Shown here piece by piece: positions 57,084 through 64,000 of a stretch of 64,000 nucleotides of DNA. Source of the DNA: Candidatus Brocadia sp. GTDB lineage: Bacteria > Planctomycetota > Brocadiia > Brocadiales > Brocadiaceae. The notes under the pieces were generated by a model, which was not told the origin of the DNA, did not search any database, and was given only the letters and a program-made list of their open reading frames with translations. Positions within the stretch are counted from its first letter, which is position 1; every line of letters starts with the position of its first letter. The stretch covers positions 1 to 64,000 of the forward strand of contig SOEU01000009.1 of NCBI GenBank assembly GCA_021646415.1, read 5' to 3'. The position numbers and the translations under genes are program-made.

Positions 57084-58661
57084 ATGTTATTTGTCAAATC
57101 TTTTTCTGTTATTTTTGTTCTTATAATACTCTTCTCTATTAGTTTCCAGGGATGTGGTAGTATTGCAGCCAAACATGACAGTCAATTCTTACCGGTTATT
57201 GAGAGCAGTCCATTGCACGCTCAGGATAAAGCGCATGCCTATTTTTGTGCCGGATATTTTTCCATGTTGGAAAGAGATTGGGAAAATGCGGCTGCTAATT
57301 TTGAAAAGGCGATTCAGCTGGATCGTTCTTCGGGAAGAATTATTCAACATTTGGCTACATGCTATTTCCAGTTAGGAAAGAATGAAAAGTCGATCGATTA
57401 TCTCGAAAAATTAGCCAAAATCAAACCAAATGAATTTAGTGTGCATTATACATTGGCGACACTGTATGAAACTGTTGGAAAATATAGAGAGGCAATTGCG
57501 GAATATGAATATGCCCGCCAGTGTAAAACAACGAAGCTAGACCAGGTATTCCTGGCGGATACTCTCTACAGGCTTGCCAATCTTTATATGCAGGAAGGTA
57601 TGATGGAAAAAGGAATAGAGTGTTATGAGAGTATGTTTGACATGAAACTTGTAAGCGATCCAGTAAAGGTATATTACGAGATAGGCCAGAAATATTTTGA
57701 AAAAAACGATACTAAAAAGGCCTTGGAATATTTTTTAAAGGTAAAAGAGACTGATCCAAAGTTAAGTTTCGTCAGTTTTTATCTTACTCTTTGCTACGAT
57801 GCACTTCATGACTATGATAATGCTATTAAAGAAGCAAAGGTTTTTTTGGAAAAAGAACCTGATAACTGGGTTATGCACTTAGCCCTGTCCGAGCTATACG
57901 AGAAAACAAATAATGAGTCCAACCAAAGCGAGGAAATTAAAAAAATCGAGGAAATTCTTAAGAAAAACACAGATGCTGGAAGCACGAACCCTAAGGAATA
58001 TTTCCTGTTATGCCAAATTTATAGAAGTCAACGTAAAATTGACGAGGCAATCGCAGTCATTGAGAATATGAAGTTGATTCCTCTGGACAAAGAAACAATA
58101 CGGGATATTCATTTTTTGCTATCGAATCTTTATTATGAAAATCAAAGATTTGATAGAGTGGAAGAAGAATTGCAGATGGTCTTAAAGCTTGATCCTGATT
58201 TTCACGAAGCAAATAACTTTCTTGGTTATCTGTTTGTTGAAAACAACAGAAATTTGGACGAAGCAATTCAGCTTATTAACAAGGCGTTAAAAGCACAACC
58301 CCGGAATGGTGCATATCTTGATAGTTTGGGCTGGGCTTATTACAAGAAGGCACAGGTGGAAGGAAGAAATGATTATTTGATTATGGCACTTCAAAAGTTA
58401 TTGGAAGCTGTACAATTCTTGGAAGAACCAGATATTTATGAGCATATTGGTGATGTTCATTATAGTTTGGGGAATTGGGACGAAGCTGTTAAGGCTTGGG
58501 GAAGGGCACAGGATTTATATAAACAGATGTTTAATAACAGAGCGCAAATAGAGAACATTACGATGAAATTGGAAAGACTAAAGAGGTTAAGGTCTGTAGA
58601 AGAAACAAATTCGAAGGTTATTAAAAATCAAATAGAGATTGAAAGTAGCATTCAACCGTGA
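57084..58661 (+). CDS. TPR lipoprotein
   Basis: A 525-residue exported protein. A hydrophobic signal ends at Cys24 in SISFQGCG, an imperfect lipobox. The remainder consists of about ten TPR units (WENAAANFEKAIQLDRSSGR, KSIDYLEKLAKIKPNEFSVH, LDEAIQLINKALKAQPRNGA) with a NNFLGYLFVENNRNLDEAIQ block typical of long TPR proteins. It follows hisG by 45 bases and yebC comes next. The role is probably protein-protein assembly in the envelope. Confidence 0.85.
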   Translation: MLFVKSFSVIFVLIILFSISFQGCGSIAAKHDSQFLPVIESSPLHAQDKAHAYFCAGYFSMLERDWENAAANFEKAIQLDRSSGRIIQHLATCYFQLGKNEKSIDYLEKLAKIKPNEFSVHYTLATLYETVGKYREAIAEYEYARQCKTTKLDQVFLADTLYRLANLYMQEGMMEKGIECYESMFDMKLVSDPVKVYYEIGQKYFEKNDTKKALEYFLKVKETDPKLSFVSFYLTLCYDALHDYDNAIKEAKVFLEKEPDNWVMHLALSELYEKTNNESNQSEEIKKIEEILKKNTDAGSTNPKEYFLLCQIYRSQRKIDEAIAVIENMKLIPLDKETIRDIHFLLSNLYYENQRFDRVEEELQMVLKLDPDFHEANNFLGYLFVENNRNLDEAIQLINKALKAQPRNGAYLDSLGWAYYKKAQVEGRNDYLIMALQKLLEAVQFLEEPDIYEHIGDVHYSLGNWDEAVKAWGRAQDLYKQMFNNRAQIENITMKLERLKRLRSVEETNSKVIKNQIEIESSIQP

Positions 58662-58699
58662 TTTTTTTCTAAAAATATTTTTAGGAGAAGTAAGATAAA

Positions 58700-59455
58700 T
58701 TGGCTGGACATTCACATTGGGCAAGTATAAAGCACAAAAAAGGTGCAGCAGATGCGAAAAAGGGCAAAATTTTTTCGAAGATAGCTCGCATGATAACTGT
58801 AGCTGCCAGAAGAGGTGGTGGCGACCCGGATATGAATCCAAAGTTACAGCTTGCCATAAGTAAGGCCAGGGCAGTTAATATGCCTAAAGAAAACATTGAG
58901 CGTGCCATTCAGAAAGGTACGGGGGGCGGTGAGGCATCAGAGTTATTTGAATGTTTGTACGAAGGATACGGACCTCATGGCATAGCCTTAATGGTTGAAA
59001 TCCTGACAGACAATAAAAATAGAACTGTCCCTGAAATCCGAAAAATATTTGAGCGGTTTGGCGGAAATATGGGAGAATCGGGTTGTGTCTCCTGGATGTT
59101 CGAAAAAAAGGGCCTTATTATCGCTGGTAGTAATAATTTCAATGAAGACGAGCTTATGATGTTGGTCTTAGATGCCGGGGCCGATGATCTACAACAGGTG
59201 GGGGATGTTTTTCAGGTCATATGCCCGCAAGTGGATTTGGATACCGTGAAGAAGGCTATCGAGAGTAAAAACATCAAGATCGAAAGTGCTGAGGTGAGTT
59301 GGATACCAAAAAACAATATTGACCTAGATGATGCCGCAGGTCGTAAAGTACTGGGGCTCATGGAAGCACTTGAGGACCACGATGACGTACAAAACGTCTA
59401 TTCCAATTTTAATCTTCCACAAACCCTTCTCACAGAAGTACAAGCGGCTAAATAA
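58700..59455 (+). CDS. YebC/TACO1-family protein
   Basis: A 251-residue YebC: AGHSHWASIKHKKGAADAKK start, ARMITVAARRGGGDPDMNPK, LQLAISKARAVNMPKENIER, and RNMGESGCVSW-like GNMGESGCVSWMF. Members act as regulators or as helpers for ribosomes stalled at proline runs. The start is TTG at 58700 with TAGGAG before it, giving the family's universal AGHS(N/H)W start. It is convergent with ftsH. Confidence 0.95.
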   Translation: MAGHSHWASIKHKKGAADAKKGKIFSKIARMITVAARRGGGDPDMNPKLQLAISKARAVNMPKENIERAIQKGTGGGEASELFECLYEGYGPHGIALMVEILTDNKNRTVPEIRKIFERFGGNMGESGCVSWMFEKKGLIIAGSNNFNEDELMMLVLDAGADDLQQVGDVFQVICPQVDLDTVKKAIESKNIKIESAEVSWIPKNNIDLDDAAGRKVLGLMEALEDHDDVQNVYSNFNLPQTLLTEVQAAK

Positions 59456-59563
59456 ATTGGATAAAGATAATTTAGCGCAGTCTCTAGACTTCCCCAAACT
59501 TCAGTTCTCAGGACACCGAGATAAATATTGTGCTACCTGTCCAACTCATTTGGACAACAATAA

Positions 59564-61498
59564 TTATAGCTGCTTTTCTCCACGATCTTTTTGGATGTAT
59601 TGCAAGTTCTGTTGCGGTTGTTCTATTGGGGCAATATCCACTTCTTTATGGGTTTTCGATTGTTTTTTCTCAATATTCAACAATTCAAGGACTTGTTCTC
59701 CATCTAATACTTCATCATTTTCGAGGTTCTTTGCTAGCAGATCCAGTTTATCTTTGTTATCATTGAGTAATTTTTTGACCCTATCATAGCTTGCCATGAT
59801 AAGGTTGGTAACTTCTTCATCAATAAGCACGGCAGTTTTTTCGCTGTATTCTTTTTCTTGAACAAGATCGTGTCCGAGAAAAATATTGCCCGATTGCCTG
59901 CCAAAAGTCTGCGGGCCTAATTTTCTGCTCATACCAAATCGGCATACATAATTTCGAGCCAGTTGTGAAGCCTTTTCCAGGTCATTTTGGGCACCGGTTG
60001 ATATTTTGTGTATAGCCAGTTCTTCTGCTGCTCTCCCGCCCAATAATACACAAAGGGTATCCAGAATTTCGGGTTCAGTGGTTAAGTATTTGTCTTCCAA
60101 TGGTAACTGCATAGTATATCCTAGTGCTGCCGTTCCTCTAGGAATTATAGAAACTTTGTGCACGGGATCAGTGTTGGGAAGTAGTGCAGCTATCAAGGTG
60201 TGACCAGCCTCATGAATTGCGACCGCCTTTTTTTCCGTATCGCTCATAATTCTGCTCTTTCGCTCTGGACCGGCTAACACCCTGTCTATGGAGGATTCCA
60301 ATTCTTTCATGCCGACTGAGTTCTTATTGTACCGTGCGGCAAGGAGTGCCGCTTCATTGACAACATTTGCCAAATCTGCTCCCGAAAAACCTGCGGTGCG
60401 TTTTGCGATGACTTTCAAGCTGACATCGGAATCTATCTTTACATTTTTTGCATGAACAGACAGTACAGCCTCGCGGCCAATAAGGTCTGGTCTGTCAACA
60501 GTTATTTGACGGTCAAAACGCCCCGGGCGTAACAGTGCACTGTCCAGGACATCAGGTCGGTTGGTTGCAGCAATTATAATAACCCCTTTCTGTGAATTAA
60601 ATCCATCCATCTCAGCCAGAAGCTGGTTAAGAGTCTGTTCACGTTCGTCATGACCGCCACCCAGCCCTGTGCCACGTTGACGTCCAACACTGTCAATTTC
60701 GTCAATAAAAACAATGCATGGGGCCTTTGCTTTTGCTTGCTCAAACATATCCCGTACGCGGGCAGCGCCCATTCCCACAAACATTTCGACAAAGTCAGAA
60801 CCACTAATTGAGAAAAATGGTACACCTGCTTCACCTGCAACGGCTCTTGCGAGGAGCGTTTTGCCGGTTCCGGGTGGACCGATCAGAAGAACGCCTTTGG
60901 GGATTTTCCCTCCCAATTTCTGAAATCGCTCCGGGTAAGAAAGAAAGTCTATGATTTCCTTCAGCTCTTCTTTGGCCTCTTCACATCCTGCAACATCGAC
61001 GAAAGTTGTCTTCTGAGAACCGTTATCTGAATACAACTTAATTTTTGCCTTGCCAAAGGACATAAAAGGAGAACCCATCCCGCCGACCCTTTTAAAGAGG
61101 AAAAACCACCCTAACGCCATGATCCCAAAGGGAAATACCCACCACATCAGGATGTTTTTAAAGAAATTATTTTCAGATGCACCTTTAAACCTGACCTTCT
61201 GTGATTCGAGTTCATTGACGAGTTCTGCGTCTTGTATTGGTACTGTAACGAATGCAATCTTTTCTTCTTTGTCACCTTCACCAGATAATTTTTTGTAATG
61301 GCCCCGGATAAGATTGGTACCTACCGTACAGTCAGATATATAACCATTCTTAAGATAAAGTCTGAACTGGCTGTATGATATTTCTTCAGCTTTAGGGGAT
61401 AAAAATATCTGCGCTACATACATAACGGCGAGAAAAAGCAGGATATATCCGATCGAAAATCGTGACTTCTTGGTTTTGTTTTTATTTTTTTTATCCAT
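59564..61498 (-). CDS. ftsH: ATP-dependent zinc metalloprotease FtsH
   Basis: A 644-residue membrane AAA protease. Two N-terminal membrane helices (about 15-32 and 108-128) surround a short periplasmic domain. The AAA module has Walker A GPPGTGKT (about 209), Walker [12 protein letters not shown], and the second region of homology [20 protein letters not shown]. The protease site is HEAGH (about residue 430) and a downstream Asp. It degrades misfolded membrane and soluble proteins. Transcribed from a consensus promoter (61585-61613) with a leader of about 80 bases. Confidence 0.97.
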   Translation of the reverse strand: MDKKNKNKTKKSRFSIGYILLFLAVMYVAQIFLSPKAEEISYSQFRLYLKNGYISDCTVGTNLIRGHYKKLSGEGDKEEKIAFVTVPIQDAELVNELESQKVRFKGASENNFFKNILMWWVFPFGIMALGWFFLFKRVGGMGSPFMSFGKAKIKLYSDNGSQKTTFVDVAGCEEAKEELKEIIDFLSYPERFQKLGGKIPKGVLLIGPPGTGKTLLARAVAGEAGVPFFSISGSDFVEMFVGMGAARVRDMFEQAKAKAPCIVFIDEIDSVGRQRGTGLGGGHDEREQTLNQLLAEMDGFNSQKGVIIIAATNRPDVLDSALLRPGRFDRQITVDRPDLIGREAVLSVHAKNVKIDSDVSLKVIAKRTAGFSGADLANVVNEAALLAARYNKNSVGMKELESSIDRVLAGPERKSRIMSDTEKKAVAIHEAGHTLIAALLPNTDPVHKVSIIPRGTAALGYTMQLPLEDKYLTTEPEILDTLCVLLGGRAAEELAIHKISTGAQNDLEKASQLARNYVCRFGMSRKLGPQTFGRQSGNIFLGHDLVQEKEYSEKTAVLIDEEVTNLIMASYDRVKKLLNDNKDKLDLLAKNLENDEVLDGEQVLELLNIEKKQSKTHKEVDIAPIEQPQQNLQYIQKDRGEKQL

Positions 61499-61525
61499 TC
61501 AATTTGGTTGAAAAAGATTAAAAAT

Positions 61526-61548
61526 ACCTTATATCCTGAATATAAGGT
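61526..61548. repeat. Hairpin in the ftsH leader
   Basis: ACCTTATAT and ATATAAGGT are perfect nine-base arms around CCTGA. It lies between the ftsH promoter and its start codon. Confidence 0.65.
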
Positions 61549-61584
61549 TATTAATGTAATATTCTTAACAAAAAATCAAGCTGA

Positions 61585-61613
61585 ATTATATTAGAAAAGA
61601 CGATCAATGTCAA
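61585..61613 (-). promoter_or_regulatory. Perfect sigma-70 promoter of ftsH
   Basis: On the minus strand: TTGACA (61613-61608), spacer of exactly 17 bases, TATAAT (61590-61585). Both boxes are exact consensus, so strong constitutive expression is expected. Confidence 0.85.
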
Positions 61614-61635
61614 AATATTTCAAAAGAGATTTAGG

Positions 61636-61663
61636 TTGATAATAGCTAAAAAGATACTATAAT
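61636..61663 (+). promoter_or_regulatory. Promoter of the proline tRNA
   Basis: TTGATA (61636-61641), 16-base spacer, TATAAT (61658-61663). Transcription would start within a few bases of the tRNA 5' end. Confidence 0.75.
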
Positions 61664-61673
61664 GGATTCTAGT

Positions 61674-61751
61674 CGGGGTGTAGCGCAGCTTGGCTAGCGC
61701 GCTTGAATGGGGTTCAAGAGGTCGTGGGTTCAAATCCCGCCACCCCGACCA
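61674..61751 (+). tRNA. tRNA-Pro (anticodon GGG)
   Basis: A full cloverleaf: acceptor CGGGGTG / CACCCCG, D-arm with AGCTTGGCTAGCGC, anticodon stem CTTGA / TCAAG around ATGGGGT (anticodon GGG), T-arm GTGGGTTCAAATCCCGC, discriminator A and an encoded CCA at 61749-61751. A tyrosine integrase gene begins 24 bases after it in the opposite orientation, so the 3' end is the likely attachment site. Confidence 0.93.
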
Positions 61752-61774
61752 CTAAAATCAAGGGTTTTAGGATA

Positions 61775-62530
61775 TTAACCATTGCACGCCTCTCTCAAAT
61801 TGTATACTTTTTGTATACTTGGTTGTTCTGTCATGATATTATCCAGCGTATCAACTGCTTTAACCTTGTGACTCGGTGCAAGGTGGGCATACCTCAAAGT
61901 CATCTTAAAGTCTTTGTGTCCCATAAGTTCTTTCACAGTTGTAAGGTCAATTCCAGCCATTACCAGGTGACTTGCGAAGGTATGTCTCAAATCGTGGAAT
62001 TTAAAATCTCTTATCTCTGCCTTTTTTAATGCGGTATTAAAACTTCTTTTAACGTTATCGTACCTATTACCGGTTAATGGATTAACAAAAACATAATCAA
62101 ATTGACTGGTGATCCCTTCCAAAGTTTCCCTTAAAGTCTGATTTATAGGTATCTCTTTACGCTCAGAGTTCTTTGTTTGGTCTTGGTTCAACAAGATAAA
62201 GCCCGCATTCAAATCAACATTATCCCACTTAAGCCCAAGTATTTCGTCTTTCCTCATTCCTGTATTAAGTGCTGTAATAACAATCGGCTTTAAGTGTTTA
62301 TCGCATGAATCAATAAGCCTTTGACACTCCTCTGTGGATAGATACCGTAGGCGTCTATTGTTTTCAGGCAACATCTTTACCTTTCTTATTCGTTTTAAGA
62401 TTTCTTCCTCTACCATATCCCATTCGACCGCCTTTGTAAACATATGGAATAAAGTAGCAATCAATCGATTTGCTGTAGCAGGTTTATTTCCCATGTTTGG
62501 TTTATCAGTCTGGTATTGTTCAAATAACAT
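61775..62530 (-). CDS. Tyrosine-recombinase integrase, N-terminally truncated
   Basis: A 251-residue catalytic-domain protein with all residues of the tyrosine recombinase site: R93 (NTGMRKDEIL), H179 and R182 (HDLRHTFASH), H205 (ELMGHKDF) and the nucleophile Y214 (TLRYAHL). Only about 40 residues of the core-binding domain remain before it (MGNKPATANRLIATLFHMF). Complete phage-type integrases are about 350-400 residues with an arm-binding domain. A further in-frame stretch upstream (to a TGA near 62591) has no start. It lies 24 bases from tRNA-Pro, the typical site of an integrative element. Probably inactive. Confidence 0.8.
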   Translation of the reverse strand: MLFEQYQTDKPNMGNKPATANRLIATLFHMFTKAVEWDMVEEEILKRIRKVKMLPENNRRLRYLSTEECQRLIDSCDKHLKPIVITALNTGMRKDEILGLKWDNVDLNAGFILLNQDQTKNSERKEIPINQTLRETLEGITSQFDYVFVNPLTGNRYDNVKRSFNTALKKAEIRDFKFHDLRHTFASHLVMAGIDLTTVKELMGHKDFKMTLRYAHLAPSHKVKAVDTLDNIMTEQPSIQKVYNLREACNG

Positions 62531-62873
62531 GGAACTGAAACGCCTTAAAGGTACATTGCTGAAAGTTTCGGCGCCGTGCTTCGTAACTCACGCAAGGCCA
62601 CCTCTCCACTCATCACGTTATTAACTGGATAATAGCATTGAAATAACTATTTAAATTCCTTATACTTCGCGTAATATGTTGCATTTACAAAATAGGTTTC
62701 TCGCTTTTAATGAAAAAAATATCATTAAGTCTCGACATCTTAGAATACATAAGTGAACTTTGAACACGCAATCATAGTAAGTGCGTTGCTTTTTACATGA
62801 GGAATATTTTTGGATATTTTCGGGATATTCAGCGCAATGACCTTACAGTATAATTCACTGTGAAAGATTTATT
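62531..62873. other. Gene-free region inside the decayed element
   Basis: AT-rich, with short scraps of an integrase N-terminus near 62531-62590. I see no gene or clear regulatory site. Confidence 0.4.
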
Positions 62874-62960
62874 ATGATACTTCAACTTATAGTAAATGGG
62901 ATAATCACAGGCAGCCTTATTTCGATCATGGCAATTGGGTTTGGTGTGATCTACCGTTGA
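62874..62960 (+). pseudogene. Remnant of a livH-type permease start
   Basis: Twenty-eight codons from an ATG read ILQLIVNGIITGSLISIMAI then GFGVIYR and stop. This matches the beginning of LivH, the branched-chain amino acid ABC permease (the family start QxLVNGLxxGSxYALIALGF). The rest, over 250 residues, is absent. Confidence 0.6.
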
Positions 62961-62972
62961 TCGCAAGGAACA

Positions 62973-63227
62973 ATGAAAGAATCTAATAACGAAGTATTAG
63001 TAGTCTCAGACGATGAAGAATTGTATAAATCACTAAAAAGAGCTTTAGAGACTCTTAGGGGGATGGCTGTATTAAAATTTGAAAAAGACCTTTTAAAAAA
63101 GAAACACAAGGTTGTACTATTTGCAACACCAGGGGAGGATTTTGAAGAGTTATTTTATGGTACTATTAGGGCAAGATATCTCAATCCTGTTGCGGTTATT
63201 GGTTTAAAGATAGAGAATCTTTCATGA
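62973..63227 (+). CDS. Small unknown protein, receiver-like start
   Basis: An 84-residue frame: KESNNEVLVVSDDEELYKSL resembles the first strand and acidic pocket of a response-regulator receiver, followed by LKKKHKVVLFATPGEDFEEL. It lacks the phospho-Asp and Lys positions, so it is not a working receiver. The stop overlaps the next short frame by four bases (ATGA), and that frame may be its natural C-terminus, lost by a one-base shift. I do not recognise the family. Confidence 0.45.
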   Translation: MKESNNEVLVVSDDEELYKSLKRALETLRGMAVLKFEKDLLKKKHKVVLFATPGEDFEELFYGTIRARYLNPVAVIGLKIENLS

Positions 63228-63310
63228 GAAAGCACCTGTTATTCCAAAACCATTTCGATCATCGTGGTTATATCAATATTCCATTTGATTTGAATGAGGT
63301 TATTTCTTAA
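63224..63310 (+). CDS. Short overlapping frame, possible C-terminal part of the preceding protein
   Basis: Twenty-eight residues (MRKHLLFQNHFDHRGYIN then IPFDLNEVIS). It overlaps the previous gene by ATGA, and the antitoxin frame at 63294 overlaps its end. Either a tail displaced by a frameshift or a chance frame. Confidence 0.3.
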   Translation: MRKHLLFQNHFDHRGYINIPFDLNEVIS

Positions 63311-63467
63311 GCCAGTCACTGTGGTGGAGCGAGAGAATGCTTGGAATCAACTTTTTAAATCTATGGAAAACGTCAAGGACCGCAAACCTAAACCAAAGCA
63401 ACGTGCGAAAGAACAGGAAGAAGAAATTGCCAAAATGGTGAAGAGTTTTAGAAAGCATCATGCATAA
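63294..63467 (+). CDS. Probable antitoxin of a PIN-type system, small
   Basis: A 57-residue highly charged protein: KPVTVVERENAWNQLFKSME then KDRKPKPKQRAKEQEEEIAK and a basic end. Composition and position (its stop lies within the first codons of a PIN toxin remnant) fit an antitoxin. The family is not certain. The toxin is broken, so it is probably an orphan. Confidence 0.45.
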   Translation: MRLFLKPVTVVERENAWNQLFKSMENVKDRKPKPKQRAKEQEEEIAKMVKSFRKHHA

Positions 63468-63659
63468 AGTTGTTCTTGATTCCACGGTTCTTGTTAGTGC
63501 CTTTCTTGCTAAAATGGGTGTTTCTCTTAAAGCACGGACGGATTACATTGTCACACGAGACAATGACCTTCTTTCTCTCGAAAACTATGAGGCATAAAAG
63601 TGGTAACGCCTGAAAAGTTTATAGGGATATCAAGGAGTGACAAGCATCAACCTTTCTAA
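63460..63659 (+). pseudogene. PIN-domain toxin with internal deletion and frameshift
   Basis: The start MHKVVLDSTVLVSAFLAKMG is the classical first strand of a PIN toxin with its catalytic Asp (LDST). It then jumps to DYIVTRDNDLLSLENYE, the C-terminal active-site block. About 80 residues in between are missing. A one-base loss at about 63591 shifts the frame, after which VVTPEKFIG, the normal end, is readable in frame 3. This must be inactive. Confidence 0.7.
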
Positions 63660-63692
63660 ACCCATTTATAGAATTCCAGCAGAAGGTTTATT

Positions 63693-63926
63693 ATGAAGAC
63701 CAAAACAATCTTTGAAGAAGAAATTTTAAAGGAAATACAAGATTTATCTAAATCAATGCAAAAGAAATTAGTCAAAATTGTGCATTTCCTAAAAAAAGAA
63801 ATTATCTATCCCGAATTAAGTGAAAAGAACGCAACCGATGAATTTCTCTCTGTATGTGGAACATGTGAAGACGGCAGAACCATTAATGAACAATTAAAGG
63901 ATATTTATTCGAGCAGACGGGAATGA
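63693..63926 (+). CDS. VapB-like antitoxin, orphan
   Basis: A 77-residue helical protein (EEEILKEIQDLSKSMQKKLV) with a C-terminal stretch DEFLSVCGTCEDGRTINEQL and IYSSRRE that resembles the toxin-binding tail of VapB-type antitoxins (the FLSxCGTWEDDR pattern). No VapC follows: the next frame opens MNSN and stops. A promoter or binding site is not obvious. Confidence 0.5.
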   Translation: MKTKTIFEEEILKEIQDLSKSMQKKLVKIVHFLKKEIIYPELSEKNATDEFLSVCGTCEDGRTINEQLKDIYSSRRE

Positions 63927-63983
63927 ATAGTAATTGAAAATAAAACAGAAACTCTTTTAAATCATTGTGAATAGGAGAAAGAT

Positions 63984-64000
63984 ATGGGCCAAAAATATAG
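63984..64000 (+). CDS. Start of the next gene, cut by the window end
   Basis: AGGAGAAAG precedes an ATG at 63984; five codons (MGQKY) are visible. The product is unknown. Confidence 0.5.

Noticed and set aside
61775-62530. Integron integrase (IntI) that could serve the cassette at 3323
   Set aside because: The protein lacks the IntI-specific extra helix between the conserved regions and lies 58 kb away at a tRNA; phage-type integrase fits better.
1-64000. CRISPR array
   Set aside because: No regularly spaced direct repeats were seen anywhere; the repeats found are palindromic and dispersed.

Overview
The window looks like a chromosomal segment of a moderately AT-rich Gram-negative bacterium. 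The mix of a di-haem cytochrome c peroxidase, an outer-membrane barrel remnant, SBBP propeller proteins, giant DUF748 protein, long-form HisG and very many small palindromic repeats fits an anammox-type planctomycete (Brocadia/Jettenia/Kuenenia group). That placement is an inference from gene content and style, not a proven assignment.

Layout. 0-4.7 kb: trpF, selA (with a repeat-encoded peptide inside it), a DUF433/DUF5615 toxin-antitoxin pair whose toxin is cut off at a palindrome, and a solitary integron-type gene cassette (HNH endonuclease plus attC site). 4.7-20.4 kb: a seven-blade SBBP propeller protein, then a duplicated module made of a two-CBS-domain protein and a membrane-anchored von Willebrand A (vWA) protein. 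The two copies flank a small lipoprotein, a VOC protein, an SRPBCC protein and a 978-residue DUF748 protein; a di-haem peroxidase follows, divergent from vWA copy 2. 20.9-25.2 kb: dapA and an alcohol dehydrogenase, then a run of four gene remnants (MTAP-type phosphorylase, outer-membrane barrel, DUF3604, HupE/UreJ-like).

25.3-37.8 kb: housekeeping and envelope genes: hisS-aspS, a TPR/TPR/zinc-ribbon operon, a TlpA-like thioredoxin, an M16 peptidase pair (one catalytic, one not), adenosine-specific kinase, an EamA transporter, and glutamate formiminotransferase. 37.8-48.2 kb: a leftward type I restriction-modification island in the order hsdM, ORF6N, hsdS (frameshifted at a homopolymer), OLD nuclease, a 33-residue remnant of hsdR, DUF3800, an unknown protein, hsdR. 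Several of these genes are joined by TAATG overlaps, so the inserted genes are translationally coupled to the operon. 48.3-61.5 kb: a phosphodiesterase/AP-superfamily gene with pyrF, trpG, and, divergently, the translation operon nusA-infB-ylxP-rbfA running into hisG, a TPR lipoprotein and yebC, then convergent ftsH with a consensus promoter.

61.6-64 kb: tRNA-Pro(GGG) followed immediately by an N-terminally truncated tyrosine integrase and a stretch of remnants (livH start, toxin-antitoxin pieces), as expected for the decayed end of an element integrated at a tRNA. The most interesting accessory signals are the solo gene cassette, the duplicated CBS/vWA module with its conserved promoters and leader, and the restriction island with inserted OLD/DUF3800/unknown genes.
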